From NCBI RefSeq assembly GCF_000758945.1, contig NZ_JRND01000003.1, positions 66,401-130,400 on the forward strand: DNA of 64,000 bases, in the 5' to 3' direction. A program made the translations under genes and the position numbers. The notes under the pieces were generated by a model, which saw only the letters and a list, made by a program, of their open reading frames with translations, was not told the DNA's origin and did not search any database. Origin of the DNA: Lancefieldella parvula_C. GTDB taxonomy: Bacteria; Actinomycetota; Coriobacteriia; Coriobacteriales; Atopobiaceae. Below are positions 41,154-50,592 of this stretch, one piece after another. Each line of letters starts with the position of its first letter. Within the stretch, counting starts at the first letter, position 1.

Positions 41154-42898
41154 TACTCCACCTCCTCAGGACGAAGCTGTGAAAGACAAATCTCTTTATA
41201 CAGCGAACACGAGGCGAGAAGTTCTTTGTGCGTCCCTAGCCCCACTTGTTTGCCATGGTCAAGAACAAGGATCTTATCTGCCTGCATAACTGCAGCTACA
41301 CGCTGAGAAATAATGATACTTGTAGTGGTGGCGCTGAGCTTGCGAAGGGCTGCGCGGAGGTGTGCATCCGTAGCAAAATCGAGTGCGGAAGCAGCGTCGT
41401 CCAAGATGACAATGCGTGGACTTCCTACCAGAGCACGAGCAATGGTCAAGCGCTGGCGCTGACCACCCGAGAAGTTCTTGCCGCCACGCTCAACAATGCT
41501 GTCAAGCTGATCGGGTTTCTCGCGCACAAAGTCTGCTGCCTGAGCAACCTCAAGAGCTGACCAAAGCTCCTCGTCGGTAGCGTTTGGATTCTTCCAGCAG
41601 AGATTAGAGCGAATGGTGCCACTGACCAGTGAAGTGTGCTGCGGAACAAAGCCAATAAGGGAACGCAACTGCTCAAACGTATACGTTTTGACGTCGTGGC
41701 CAAAGACACTTACAGAACCGGTCTCCGTATCAAAAAGACGTGGAATAAGTGCGGCAAAGCTGGACTTACCAGAGCCCGTACCGCCAATAATGCCCAGCGT
41801 CTGACCAGCCTGGAGCAAGAGGTTGATGCCAGAAAGTGCAGGCTCTCCTCCACCATCGTAGACAAGTGAGGCGTCTTTGAATGCCACAGCGGTGCCGGTA
41901 AAATCGGACTCTGTGAGGTTGATTTGCCTGTTTCCCTCATCGGTGAGCGTGGGCTTGGTGTTGAGTACTTCCATAATACGATTAGCAGATGCCACACCGC
42001 GTGTAATGATAATAACCAGGTTAGCAACGTAGCCAATAGCCAAAAGCGCACTGGTCATATAGCTGACAAGTGCTACCACGGTTCCTTGCGATAGTGTACC
42101 CGCGGTAATCTGAGGTGCCGCAAGCCAAAGTGTTACGGCAATTCCCAGGTACATGACTAGGAAGGTTGCAGGATTTAGCAATGCCGAATAATTTGCAGCA
42201 TCAGTGGCCGTTTTTGTCTGAGCCAAAACCGCCTCGGAGAATTGTTCCTTCTCTTCTGACTCATGCCTAAAAGCCCTAATAACACGAATACCAGAAAGCA
42301 TTTGTCGCATATATAAAGAAACGGTATCAAGGCGCTTCTGCAGCTCAGTAAAGAGTGCAGTAGATTTACGTGCAACAAAAAAGAAAATAGCTGCTACCAA
42401 CACTGTTGCAATCAAGAAGACCATTCCAAGCTGAGCATCAAGCATAAGGGTGGCAATAATAGATCCAGCCGCTAGGATTGGCCATCTGACCAGCTGACGA
42501 ATGCCCAGAGCAACGGTAACCTGCACCTGATTAACATCGTTGATAAGACGGGTTACCAGCGTATCTGTTCCCAGTGCAGAAATATCGGCACTTGAGAGCT
42601 CTTGAATCTTCTTAAACAGCTCATTGCGCAAATCAGTTCCCGTGCGCTGAGAAACAATGGAAGCAATTTTCTGACAGACAAGCGTAAAACTAAAGCCCAC
42701 AACCGCAATAATTACCAGCAAAATGCCATAGCGAATAATGTCATACATGTTCGCCCCGTGAATTCCCAGGTCAATCATGCGCGCAATAATCAAAGGTGTA
42801 AGAAGGTCACCAATGACCTCAACACCCTTACAAAGCAAGGCAACAAAACTCTTTCGACCATATTTTGGCCATACAAATCTAGAGAGCAACTCTCCCAT
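41153..42898 (-). CDS. ABC exporter subunit with degenerate catalytic site (heterodimer partner 2)
   Basis: A 581-residue half-transporter. Walker A GGTGSGKSS and the signature FSGGQRQR are intact. Walker B ends in ILDDAAS rather than LDEATS, replacing the catalytic Glu by Asp, and the switch His is Gln in IISQRVAAV. These changes define the non-catalytic site of heterodimeric exporters. The membrane domain has six helices. It starts immediately after the ABC-F stop codon (TAAATG), so ABC-F protein and exporter are translated from one message. Confidence 0.93.
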   Translation of the reverse strand: MGELLSRFVWPKYGRKSFVALLCKGVEVIGDLLTPLIIARMIDLGIHGANMYDIIRYGILLVIIAVVGFSFTLVCQKIASIVSQRTGTDLRNELFKKIQELSSADISALGTDTLVTRLINDVNQVQVTVALGIRQLVRWPILAAGSIIATLMLDAQLGMVFLIATVLVAAIFFFVARKSTALFTELQKRLDTVSLYMRQMLSGIRVIRAFRHESEEKEQFSEAVLAQTKTATDAANYSALLNPATFLVMYLGIAVTLWLAAPQITAGTLSQGTVVALVSYMTSALLAIGYVANLVIIITRGVASANRIMEVLNTKPTLTDEGNRQINLTESDFTGTAVAFKDASLVYDGGGEPALSGINLLLQAGQTLGIIGGTGSGKSSFAALIPRLFDTETGSVSVFGHDVKTYTFEQLRSLIGFVPQHTSLVSGTIRSNLCWKNPNATDEELWSALEVAQAADFVREKPDQLDSIVERGGKNFSGGQRQRLTIARALVGSPRIVILDDAASALDFATDAHLRAALRKLSATTTSIIISQRVAAVMQADKILVLDHGKQVGLGTHKELLASCSLYKEICLSQLRPEEVE

Positions 42899-44770
42899 TT
42901 ACGCTTCACCAAGTTTCTCTGCTAGCGTTAACCACTCGTCTTCCAGCTCCATCAGCGCCGCTTCTGCGTCATCAAGCTGCTGCTGCAACTCCATCAAACG
43001 CTGCGCGTCAGTAGCATCAGCGGAGCTCATCTGCTCTCTAATCTGTTCTGGAAGCTCCTGAGCCTTTCCCATACGCCTCTCAATCGAATCAAAGCGCTTC
43101 TTGAGCTCGCGACGCTCAGCGTTGCTCAGCACCGCATCCTCCTGGCGAGAAGACCCATCTACCTGCGGCTCGTTTGTATCTGAACTGACGCGTGCACCCG
43201 ACAACTCCCCCGCTCTTCTCGCCGTTTGCTTTGCAGCATCAACCAGCTTGAGGTACTCGTCAACGCCGCCAGGAACGTGGCGAATGTGGCCGTCTATGAG
43301 GGCATATTGGTCATCGGTAACGCGCTCAATCAAGAAGCGATCATGGCTGACTACCAGAAGGGTTCCTGGCCACGAGTCCAGAAGGTCTTCTAGGACAGCC
43401 AGCATATCTGTATCTAGATCGTTGCCCGGCTCGTCCAGTACCAGCACGTTTGGCTCTTCCAGAAGAACACACAGAAGCGCCAGACGCCTACGCTGGCCAC
43501 CGGAGAGGTCTTGCAAGCGATTGGTAAACTCTCGACGGTCAAAGCCCAAGCTTTCAAGCAGCTGTGTTGGGCTTTGCATCTTGCCATTTACCAGGTAACT
43601 TGTCTTGTACTGGCCAAGCAGTTCAAGAACGGTCCACGTCTCTTTTGTGGCAAATGTATCAATCTGCTGAGAAAGCCATCCAAATTTGACAGACTTTCCT
43701 ACCTTTACCAGGCCAGACGTTGGTTGTAGTTGCTGTGTCATCAACTCAAGAAGCGTAGATTTACCAGCGCCATTCTCGCCCAAAATGCCATAGCGGTCTC
43801 CAGGGCCAATAAGCCATTCGACGTGCTTAATGACGTCTACCTGTGCATTTTGATCTGCTTCCGTTGTCTGCGCGGTATTTTTATAAGCAAAAGAGACATC
43901 ATGCATCTCAATAACCTGCTTGCCTAGCCTGGAGACTGCCATGCGTTTGAGCTCAAGCGTGTTTCTAAGTGGTGGATCTTCGGCTAGAAGCTCCATGGCA
44001 GCATCAATCCTAAACTTAGGCTTTGACGTGCGAGCCTTTGCACCATGAGCAAGCCAGTTAAGCTCTTTTCTGAGCGTATTCTGACGGCGCTCTTCCATCA
44101 CCGCTGCCTGTCTATCACGTTCAACTCGAGCTTGAATGTAGGCAGAATAGCCGCCGTCAAATGGGTCGATAACCCCGTCGTGGACTTCCCACATGTGGTC
44201 GCAAACCTCATCCAAGAACCAACGGTCATGTGTGACCAGGATGAGGGCACCACTTCCCTCTGACCAGCGGTTTTTAAGGTGATTTGCAAGCCACTGAATA
44301 GCGTGAAGATCAAGGTGGTTAGTTGGCTCGTCAATAAGCATTAAATCCCAGGTGCCCACAAGCAGTCGAGCCAAATCGCAGCGTCTACGCTGACCTCCAG
44401 AAAGCTCTCCTACCAGACCATTCCAGTCTAAGTCTCCAATGAGTTCATCAATAATCTTACGGATACGAGCGTCAGATGCCCACTCGTACTCTGGCGTATC
44501 TCCCACAACAGCACTGCAAACTGTCTGTGAATCAGAAAGTGAATCACTTTGGCCCATGTAGCCTACTTGAATGCCACTTCTCCAAATTACGTTTCCGGAA
44601 TCAGGCTCAATTCTATGGGCGATAAGATCTAAGAGGGTTGATTTTCCATCGCCGTTTTTGCCCACAACACCAATACGGTCACCCTCATTAACGCCAATAG
44701 TCTGGTTGGTAAGAACCTTCTTACCAGGCCATTCCATAGAAATTTGTTCGCAACCTACCAGAATTCCCAC
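42899..44770 (-). CDS. ABC-F ATPase (Uup/EttA-like), first of two in the window
   Basis: A 623-residue protein with two ATPase domains and no membrane segments, so it acts on ribosomes. Walker A motifs are GKNGDGKST and GENGAGKST. Signatures are LSGGQRRR in both domains, and Walker B motifs are LIDEPTNHLD and LDEPGNDLD. A helical arm lies between them. The C-terminal 90 residues form a charged coiled coil, which points to the Uup type. Coupling to an exporter operon raises the alternative of an antibiotic-protection role. It starts with GTG, overlapping the nfo stop by one base. Two octamer copies lie in the C-terminal linker. Confidence 0.88.
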   Translation of the reverse strand: MGILVGCEQISMEWPGKKVLTNQTIGVNEGDRIGVVGKNGDGKSTLLDLIAHRIEPDSGNVIWRSGIQVGYMGQSDSLSDSQTVCSAVVGDTPEYEWASDARIRKIIDELIGDLDWNGLVGELSGGQRRRCDLARLLVGTWDLMLIDEPTNHLDLHAIQWLANHLKNRWSEGSGALILVTHDRWFLDEVCDHMWEVHDGVIDPFDGGYSAYIQARVERDRQAAVMEERRQNTLRKELNWLAHGAKARTSKPKFRIDAAMELLAEDPPLRNTLELKRMAVSRLGKQVIEMHDVSFAYKNTAQTTEADQNAQVDVIKHVEWLIGPGDRYGILGENGAGKSTLLELMTQQLQPTSGLVKVGKSVKFGWLSQQIDTFATKETWTVLELLGQYKTSYLVNGKMQSPTQLLESLGFDRREFTNRLQDLSGGQRRRLALLCVLLEEPNVLVLDEPGNDLDTDMLAVLEDLLDSWPGTLLVVSHDRFLIERVTDDQYALIDGHIRHVPGGVDEYLKLVDAAKQTARRAGELSGARVSSDTNEPQVDGSSRQEDAVLSNAERRELKKRFDSIERRMGKAQELPEQIREQMSSADATDAQRLMELQQQLDDAEAALMELEDEWLTLAEKLGEA

Positions 44771-45621
44771 TAGTTATCACCTAAAAAAGAACGAAGTAAC
44801 GCAATTTCTTCTCTCCAACCAGAAAGCTCAGAATGAGGAGTCTCCAAAATCATAGGAAGCGTGTTGACGCGCGGATTAGTCACCACAGCGCGGAACGTTT
44901 CTAATCCAATGAAGCCTTTGCCAATCTGCTCATGTCTATCTTTATGAGCCCCAAGAGGATTCTTGGAGTCATTAAGATGCAAGGCTTTGAGCTTTTTCAA
45001 GCCAACTATCTGATCAAATGTATCTAGAACAGCATCAAAATTTTCTACAATTTCATAGCCGCCATCGTGAACATGACAGGTATCAAGGCACACGCCCATA
45101 AGTTCGGGGTGGTTTACCCTATCTAGAATTGCAGCAATCTCTTCAAACGTTTTGCCAACTTCAGTGCCCTTACCAGCCATAGTTTCAAGAAGCACGGTAG
45201 TATGCTGGCCTTCAAAAAGGCAATCATTAAGCGCACTTGAAATCTGCTCAATTGCCACGTCAGAACCTTGACCTACATGGCTACCAGGATGAAAGTTGTA
45301 ATAATTACCAGGCAGATACTCCATACGCTCAAGATCTTCTGTGAGCGCTCGACGAGCAAAATCCCTGGTCTCGTCTTTTGCTGAGCACAAGTTCATGGTG
45401 TAAGGAGCATGCGCAACCAGAGGTCCAAAGTGATGAGCCTCTAGAAGTTCTCTGAGCCTTGCAACATCAGCCTCATCTAGAGCCTTAGCGTTGCTACCAC
45501 GAGGATTTCTAGTAAAGAAAGCAAAGGTAGTTGCCCCAATAGAAAGAGCATCCTTACCCATTGCCTCCCAGCCCTTACCTGCAGAGAGATGGCATCCAAT
45601 AAAGAGTTCTTCTGGTCGCAC
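44770..45621 (-). CDS. nfo: Deoxyribonuclease IV (AP endonuclease)
   Basis: Endonuclease IV cuts the backbone at abasic sites in base-excision repair. The TIM-barrel zinc-ligand motifs are visible: FIGCHLSAGKG at the start, NFHPGSHVGQG, LETMAGKGTEVG, CLDTCHVHDGGYE and LNDSKNPLGAHKDRHEQIGKG. The GTG at 45621, 10 bases after GAGGAG, gives a start close to the family norm; a longer reading to 45654 lies inside coaBC. The 283 residues are full length. Confidence 0.93.
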   Translation of the reverse strand: MRPEELFIGCHLSAGKGWEAMGKDALSIGATTFAFFTRNPRGSNAKALDEADVARLRELLEAHHFGPLVAHAPYTMNLCSAKDETRDFARRALTEDLERMEYLPGNYYNFHPGSHVGQGSDVAIEQISSALNDCLFEGQHTTVLLETMAGKGTEVGKTFEEIAAILDRVNHPELMGVCLDTCHVHDGGYEIVENFDAVLDTFDQIVGLKKLKALHLNDSKNPLGAHKDRHEQIGKGFIGLETFRAVVTNPRVNTLPMILETPHSELSGWREEIALLRSFLGDN

Positions 45622-45622
45622 G

Positions 45623-46849
45623 TTATGCACGCTCCTCAAGCATTTTGGCCACACGGTCCAAAAGCTCTGAAGCTACGTCAGCAAGTGGCAAAGTCTCAAG
45701 CTGTTCTACACCTTGAGGAGTTACAAAAGCCACGCGGTCTGTATCTGAACCAAAGGTTGAATCTGGTCTAGACACATCATTTGCCACAATCATGGAACAA
45801 CCTTTACGCTCAAGTTTAGCCTGAGCATGCTTCAAAAGGTTATTTGTCTCTGCTGCAAAACCTACGACAACCTGGTCTTTCTTAGTTTTAGAAAGGCTGG
45901 CGAGAATATCGGTGGTTTCTTTAAGGTCAATAGATTCAAGATACTCTTGTGATTTCTTGAGCTTATGATCTGCTGGATGAGCAGGCGTGTAATCGGCAAC
46001 AGCTGCTGTCAAAATAGCGACGTCAACGCTGTCAAAGACGTCTGTACAAGCCTTATACATATCTTCAGCAGATACAACTCTCTGAATAATGACACCCTGA
46101 GGAGGCTCAAGATGCGTAGGACCAGAAATAAGTGTGACTTCTGCTCCACGATTAGCTGCAACTTTAGCCACGGTATAGCCAAGTTTACCTGTAGAACAGT
46201 TGGCAATAAAGCGAACTGGATCGATCTTCTCGTGAGTAGGACCTGCAGTAATAAGAAGCTTTTTACCTACAAGATCTTGCTTGGATGGCGCAGCGTCATT
46301 GCCAGAAAGAACCTTCAGTGTATCGTCTACAATCTGTTGTACTGGAGCAAGCTTTCCGTCGCCGGTATAGCCGCAAGCAAGACGGCCTGACTCAGGCATT
46401 ACCATCTGGATTCCACGCTGACGGAGCAGTGCGACATTTGCCTGAGTGGCTGGATTTTTCCACATATGCGTATTCATGGCCGGGGCCACAAGAACTGGCG
46501 TGTGAGCTGCTAGAAGCGTTGTACTTGCAGCGTCATCAGTTATACCATGAGCCATCTTTGCCATGATATTGGCAGTAGCTGGTACAACTACCATGCAATC
46601 TGCCCAATCGGCAAGGTCAACGTGAGCAACTGGAGTTTCGGCATTGTTGTAGAGCGACTGCACTACCTCATGATGCGTTAATGCTTCAAAGGTAGTCTTT
46701 CCTACAAATTGAGCTGCATCTTCTGTCATAACAACACGAACGTCGCAGTCAGCTTTCTGAAGGCCTCGGAGCACTTCGCAGGCTTTATATGCAGCAATTC
46801 CTCCGCACACCACAAGGCATACAGAGGACTGAGCGGTTTTATCCAACAT
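45623..46849 (-). CDS. coaBC: Bifunctional phosphopantothenoylcysteine decarboxylase/synthase
   Basis: Two-domain coenzyme A enzyme of 408 residues. The N-terminal CoaC flavoprotein domain has VCGGIAAYKA, the active His/Asn region PAMNTHMW and CGYTGDGKLAP-type substrate-clamp segment. The C-terminal CoaB synthase domain begins near residue 195 (KKLLITAGPTHEKIDPVRFI). Both halves look intact. AAGGAA precedes the ATG. It joins cysteine to 4-phosphopantothenate and decarboxylates the product. Confidence 0.96.
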   Translation of the reverse strand: MLDKTAQSSVCLVVCGGIAAYKACEVLRGLQKADCDVRVVMTEDAAQFVGKTTFEALTHHEVVQSLYNNAETPVAHVDLADWADCMVVVPATANIMAKMAHGITDDAASTTLLAAHTPVLVAPAMNTHMWKNPATQANVALLRQRGIQMVMPESGRLACGYTGDGKLAPVQQIVDDTLKVLSGNDAAPSKQDLVGKKLLITAGPTHEKIDPVRFIANCSTGKLGYTVAKVAANRGAEVTLISGPTHLEPPQGVIIQRVVSAEDMYKACTDVFDSVDVAILTAAVADYTPAHPADHKLKKSQEYLESIDLKETTDILASLSKTKKDQVVVGFAAETNNLLKHAQAKLERKGCSMIVANDVSRPDSTFGSDTDRVAFVTPQGVEQLETLPLADVASELLDRVAKMLEERA

Positions 46850-46863
46850 AGTGATAAATTCCT

Positions 46864-47583
46864 TTATTCTTCAAACGCTGTAGATGTAATAAGCATCCTG
46901 TGGCAATAAGGGCACTCAGCAATCTCAGAGCTATGCTGAAGATCGTGGAATGAACTTGGTTGCAGTTTAACGCGACAGACACTTGGAATGTTTCCTACAA
47001 GGTGCTCAACTGCCAGGCCCTTAAAACGTTTACGTGCAGCTTCATAGCGCTCAAGCGTGTCAGAAGAAATCTGAGCTGCAAGCTCTTCTCGAGATTTAGA
47101 GAGCTCAACAATCTCTGCGCGAAGAGCCGCAGAATCAATCTCAAGGGACTGAGAAAGGCTCTCACGCTCTTTCATAAGCTTTACCCGCAAGTCTTGAGCT
47201 GTCTGATAAGCCTTCTTGCACTTCTCAAGCTCTTCTGTTTTTGCTGCAAGTTTAAAATCGCACTTCTCGATATTCTTTGCCAAAGAAGAAAGCTGCTGGT
47301 CAAAGTCCCTAAGAGCACGATGATTAGTTGCAGTTTCTACAGCAGCAGAAACCTCATCTGTTTTAAGGACATAATGGGCGCGCTGCTCATTGAGGTCAGA
47401 AATATCAATTTCTACGTCTTTTTTAACACCAAGCACTTGCTTGAGCTGGGAAGCAATCTTCTTCTCTGCAAGTTGGGCGTTTTTAATCTTTTGAACCTGG
47501 GGCATTGAGGCCAAGTTGGATGCGAGTTTTAGCAGCTGCAAATCAATATCCTGGAGCTGCATCAGATTTACAGACTCACTCAT
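46864..47583 (-). CDS. Coiled-coil zinc-ribbon protein with an incomplete ribbon
   Basis: A 239-residue protein. The first 180 residues form a long antiparallel coiled coil; the last 55 hold the C4-type zinc ribbon of the CT398-like family. The second knuckle, CPYCHRML, is present, but the first keeps only one Cys (SVCRVKL) where family members have CxxC. Zinc binding may therefore be altered or lost. GAGGAGG precedes the ATG. It lies directly upstream of coaBC. The family function is poorly known; links with flagellar/secretion ATPase-like or RNase partners have been suggested elsewhere. Confidence 0.75.
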   Translation of the reverse strand: MSESVNLMQLQDIDLQLLKLASNLASMPQVQKIKNAQLAEKKIASQLKQVLGVKKDVEIDISDLNEQRAHYVLKTDEVSAAVETATNHRALRDFDQQLSSLAKNIEKCDFKLAAKTEELEKCKKAYQTAQDLRVKLMKERESLSQSLEIDSAALRAEIVELSKSREELAAQISSDTLERYEAARKRFKGLAVEHLVGNIPSVCRVKLQPSSFHDLQHSSEIAECPYCHRMLITSTAFEE

Positions 47584-47680
47584 AGGGCCTCCTCATATAC
47601 GGTTACTCATCTAGTCTACCGTAAATAAGGACGTATCGGACGCAGAACATAACTAATGCAGAGATTAGTATGTGAAAAAT

Positions 47681-48829
47681 TTATCCAACAATCTGCAGTA
47701 ACGTTGCACAGAAGGCATCAAGGTCAGCTTCAGAAACGCGCTCGTCAAAAGTAATGCGGAGGCTGCCCAGAGCCTCGTTTCTAGAAATTCCCATAGCCGA
47801 GAGAACATGACTTGCGTCAAGAGAGCCTGAAGAACACGCAGAGCCAGCTGAGACTTCAAATCCCGCTTGGTCAAGCTTTAAGATAAGCGTCTCGGAATCC
47901 ATTGAGGGAACCATAATGCTTACCGTGCCAGGCATGTGATCTTTGCCGGCGTAAGCCTCTGTAGTTGGCTTAATCTTGGGAGAAGTACAAAGAGTCTCGT
48001 ACACCTTATTTGCGCGCGCAGAAACGCTCTCTTGTGTTTGAGTAAGGTTATCCTGACACCACTTGGCAGCTGCGGCAAACGCGAGGGCGCTCCGAACATC
48101 CTGCGTTCCATGACGCCTGCCAGACTCTTGTCCCCCGCCGTAACTTTGAGCCTTAAAGGGAACCTTGGAACGCATAAGCACTGCGGCAACACCCAGAGGC
48201 CCACCAATCTTGTGGGCGGCAACAGTCAGGGCATCTACGTCTTCTACCTGAAGAGGAATACGACCAAACGCCTGAACGGCGTCAGTGTGGAAAAGCGCTC
48301 CCACCTTATGCGCAGCTTGAGCAAGGTCTGCAACCGGCTGGATAACGCCCGTTTCATTGTTGGCATACATCACAGAAACAAGAGCTACCGACTGATCCAA
48401 AAGACCCTCAAGGGCTGAAGCCTCAATCTTTCCCTGACGGTTAGGCTGAGCAATTCTAACCTCAAAGCCCTTCTCGCGAAGAACCGGCGCTAGATCCAAA
48501 ACAGAATCATGTTCAATTGCCGAAAAAACCACCGTGTTGCGCTTGCGATCCTTGTTACGAATACCTTCTGTCATACCAAGAACTGAGAGGTTATTGCCCT
48601 CGGTACCGCCGGAGCAAAAGACCACGTCAGGAGCTCTAAATTTGCCGCCTACCGCACGTGCAATAACACCACGAGCACCATCAAGCTCTCGCGCTGCTTG
48701 ACGACCAAGCGAGTGCAAAGAGTTTGGGTTCACCCCTGCAATAGGTGAAGCTTCATAGGTTTTCTCGGCATCAAGCGCCTCTTGGCGTATTGGCGCTGAA
48801 GCTGCATAGTCTAAGTAAACGTAATCCAT
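47681..48829 (-). CDS. Cysteine desulfurase (NifS/IscS family)
   Basis: PLP enzyme of 382 residues that removes sulfur from cysteine for Fe-S clusters or tRNA thiolation. The PLP Lys is in AAHKIGGPLG (about residue 202), and the substrate Cys lies in GSACSSGSLD near 330. Early motifs YLDYAASAPI and SGGTEGNN fit group I (IscS/NifS) enzymes. No iscU is nearby. The ribosome binding site is weak. Confidence 0.93.
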   Translation of the reverse strand: MDYVYLDYAASAPIRQEALDAEKTYEASPIAGVNPNSLHSLGRQAARELDGARGVIARAVGGKFRAPDVVFCSGGTEGNNLSVLGMTEGIRNKDRKRNTVVFSAIEHDSVLDLAPVLREKGFEVRIAQPNRQGKIEASALEGLLDQSVALVSVMYANNETGVIQPVADLAQAAHKVGALFHTDAVQAFGRIPLQVEDVDALTVAAHKIGGPLGVAAVLMRSKVPFKAQSYGGGQESGRRHGTQDVRSALAFAAAAKWCQDNLTQTQESVSARANKVYETLCTSPKIKPTTEAYAGKDHMPGTVSIMVPSMDSETLILKLDQAGFEVSAGSACSSGSLDASHVLSAMGISRNEALGSLRITFDERVSEADLDAFCATLLQIVG

Positions 48830-48895
48830 AACGTGTTTTCTGCTAGTTCAATCCTGAAAGAATGTGGTTGCTTAAATAATGAATTGAGCTGTAAT

Positions 48896-49570
48896 TTAAC
48901 CCTGAACGGTAAGAGCAGACTCGCCAGCGTCGCGGATTGCCTGGATAGTTGCAGCTCGGTCTTCCTGGCCAAATACAGCGCTGCCTGCAACAAGCATGTC
49001 TGCACCAGCGGCTACAACATCAGCTGCGTTAGCTGCACTAATACCACCATCAACCTCAATCAGAGGATTAACGTTATGTTTGCGGCAGAGCTCTTTGAGA
49101 GCCTTCAGCTTCTCAATTGAGTGAGGAATAAATTTTTGGCCACCAAAGCCAGGGTTAACCGTCATGATAAGCACCAGATCAAGGTCTTCGATAAGATCCT
49201 CAAGAACGCTTACAGGAGTTCCTGGACAAAGTGAAATACCAGCTTTAGCACCGGAATCCTTGATAAGGTGAACAAGGCGATGAGCATGGACTTCGGCCTC
49301 GTAGTGGAAGGTGACAACGTCAGCGCCACGGTCCAGGAATAGCGGCACAATCTCAGCTGGATTAGTAACCATCAGATGGACATCAATAGGCAGCTCAGAA
49401 GACTTTTTGCAGTACGAGAAAATATCTGGACCAAATGAGATGTTAGGAACAAAATGACCGTCCATCACGTCATAGTGGATGTAGTCAGCGTTTGCAATTG
49501 AATCAAGCTCGCTTTTAAGCTTGGAGAAATCTGCAGATAGAACAGATGGTGCTACCAGGACGTTATTCAT
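48896..49570 (-). CDS. rpe: Ribulose-phosphate 3-epimerase
   Basis: TIM-barrel enzyme of the pentose phosphate pathway, interconverting ribulose-5-phosphate and xylulose-5-phosphate. Motifs APSVLSADFSKL, DVMDGHFVPNISFG, DVHLMV, MTVNPGFGGQKFI and EVDGGI are all present, with the metal ligands His and Asp. Start at ATG 49570 (224 residues), seven bases after AGGAG; an in-frame TTG is one codon earlier. It precedes nothing similar and follows gpsA by 9 bases. Confidence 0.96.
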   Translation of the reverse strand: MNNVLVAPSVLSADFSKLKSELDSIANADYIHYDVMDGHFVPNISFGPDIFSYCKKSSELPIDVHLMVTNPAEIVPLFLDRGADVVTFHYEAEVHAHRLVHLIKDSGAKAGISLCPGTPVSVLEDLIEDLDLVLIMTVNPGFGGQKFIPHSIEKLKALKELCRKHNVNPLIEVDGGISAANAADVVAAGADMLVAGSAVFGQEDRAATIQAIRDAGESALTVQG

Positions 49571-49579
49571 CAAACTCTC

Positions 49580-50590
49580 CTATCGAGTCATTCCATAAAA
49601 TTCTTCATTTGGAAGGCGGTTTGTAAGGCGAGAAGTAATTTCTTCTGGCGTAGCACCTTCGTAAAGTACAGCGTGAACAGCTGAAGTGATAGGCATCTCA
49701 ACACTCATCTGCTGACCAAGCTCATAAAGACCAATGACAGCCTGAGCACCCTCAACAACCATACCAGTCTCTTCCTGATAAGACTGAAGCGTCTTACCTT
49801 TTACCAGGGCTTCTCCAAATGTTCTGTTTCTAGAATGCTCAGAGGTGCAGGTTGCTACAAGGTCTCCCATACCCGCAAGGCCCATGCAAGTAAGTGGATC
49901 TCCTCCAATGGCACATACCACACGGCCAAGCTCTGCAAGACCTCGTGTCATAAGTGCGGCAAGAGAGTTATCACCGTTACCTAAACCAACAGCAATACCG
50001 CAGGCAATAGCAACAACGTTTTTAGCAGCAGCACATGCCTCGACACCGCGCACGTCAGAGCTAATGTAGGTTCTGAAGTACGGACGAGAAAGTAGTGACT
50101 GGAAGCGTTTAGCAACCTCAGCATCCTCAGACGCTACAACGGCTGCAGAGATTCCCTGTTTAATGACCTCTTCTGCGTGGTTTGGACCGGAAAGTACGGC
50201 GATTCTCGCAGGGTTTCCAAGCTCGTCAGCAGCTACTTCGTGCATAAGCTTGTGAGAACCTGCTTCCATACCTTTGGAGAGAATCAAAACATCAACCTCT
50301 GGATCAAGATATGGTGCGCAAGCAGCGCAAACTGAACGTAAAAACGCAGAAGGAGCCGCCATAACAACAGCATCTACACCGGTGAGAGCCTCAGCCTCAC
50401 TAGTGGTAGACACAATATTGTGTGGAAGCTCAGAATCAGAAAGATGTCTACAGTTGACGTGTTCTTTATTAATGGATTCGGTAACATCAGCCTCTCTAGA
50501 CCAAATAATTACCTCATCAGACGTTGAAGCAAGAAGTGTTGAAAGCGCGGTACCCCATGATCCCGAACCAATAACAGCAACTTTTTTCAT
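49580..50590 (-). CDS. gpsA: Glycerol-3-phosphate dehydrogenase [NAD(P)+]
   Basis: Makes sn-glycerol-3-phosphate for phospholipids from dihydroxyacetone phosphate. The NAD-binding GSGSWGTAL is at residues 8-16. The catalytic KNVVAIACGIAVG and the substrate-binding NSLAALMTRG and CTSEHSRNRTFG segments are conserved. Full length at 336 residues. The gene lies 2 bases after plsY, whose product uses glycerol-3-phosphate, so the two steps share an operon. Confidence 0.96.
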   Translation of the reverse strand: MKKVAVIGSGSWGTALSTLLASTSDEVIIWSREADVTESINKEHVNCRHLSDSELPHNIVSTTSEAEALTGVDAVVMAAPSAFLRSVCAACAPYLDPEVDVLILSKGMEAGSHKLMHEVAADELGNPARIAVLSGPNHAEEVIKQGISAAVVASEDAEVAKRFQSLLSRPYFRTYISSDVRGVEACAAAKNVVAIACGIAVGLGNGDNSLAALMTRGLAELGRVVCAIGGDPLTCMGLAGMGDLVATCTSEHSRNRTFGEALVKGKTLQSYQEETGMVVEGAQAVIGLYELGQQMSVEMPITSAVHAVLYEGATPEEITSRLTNRLPNEEFYGMTR

Positions 50591-50592
50591 GA

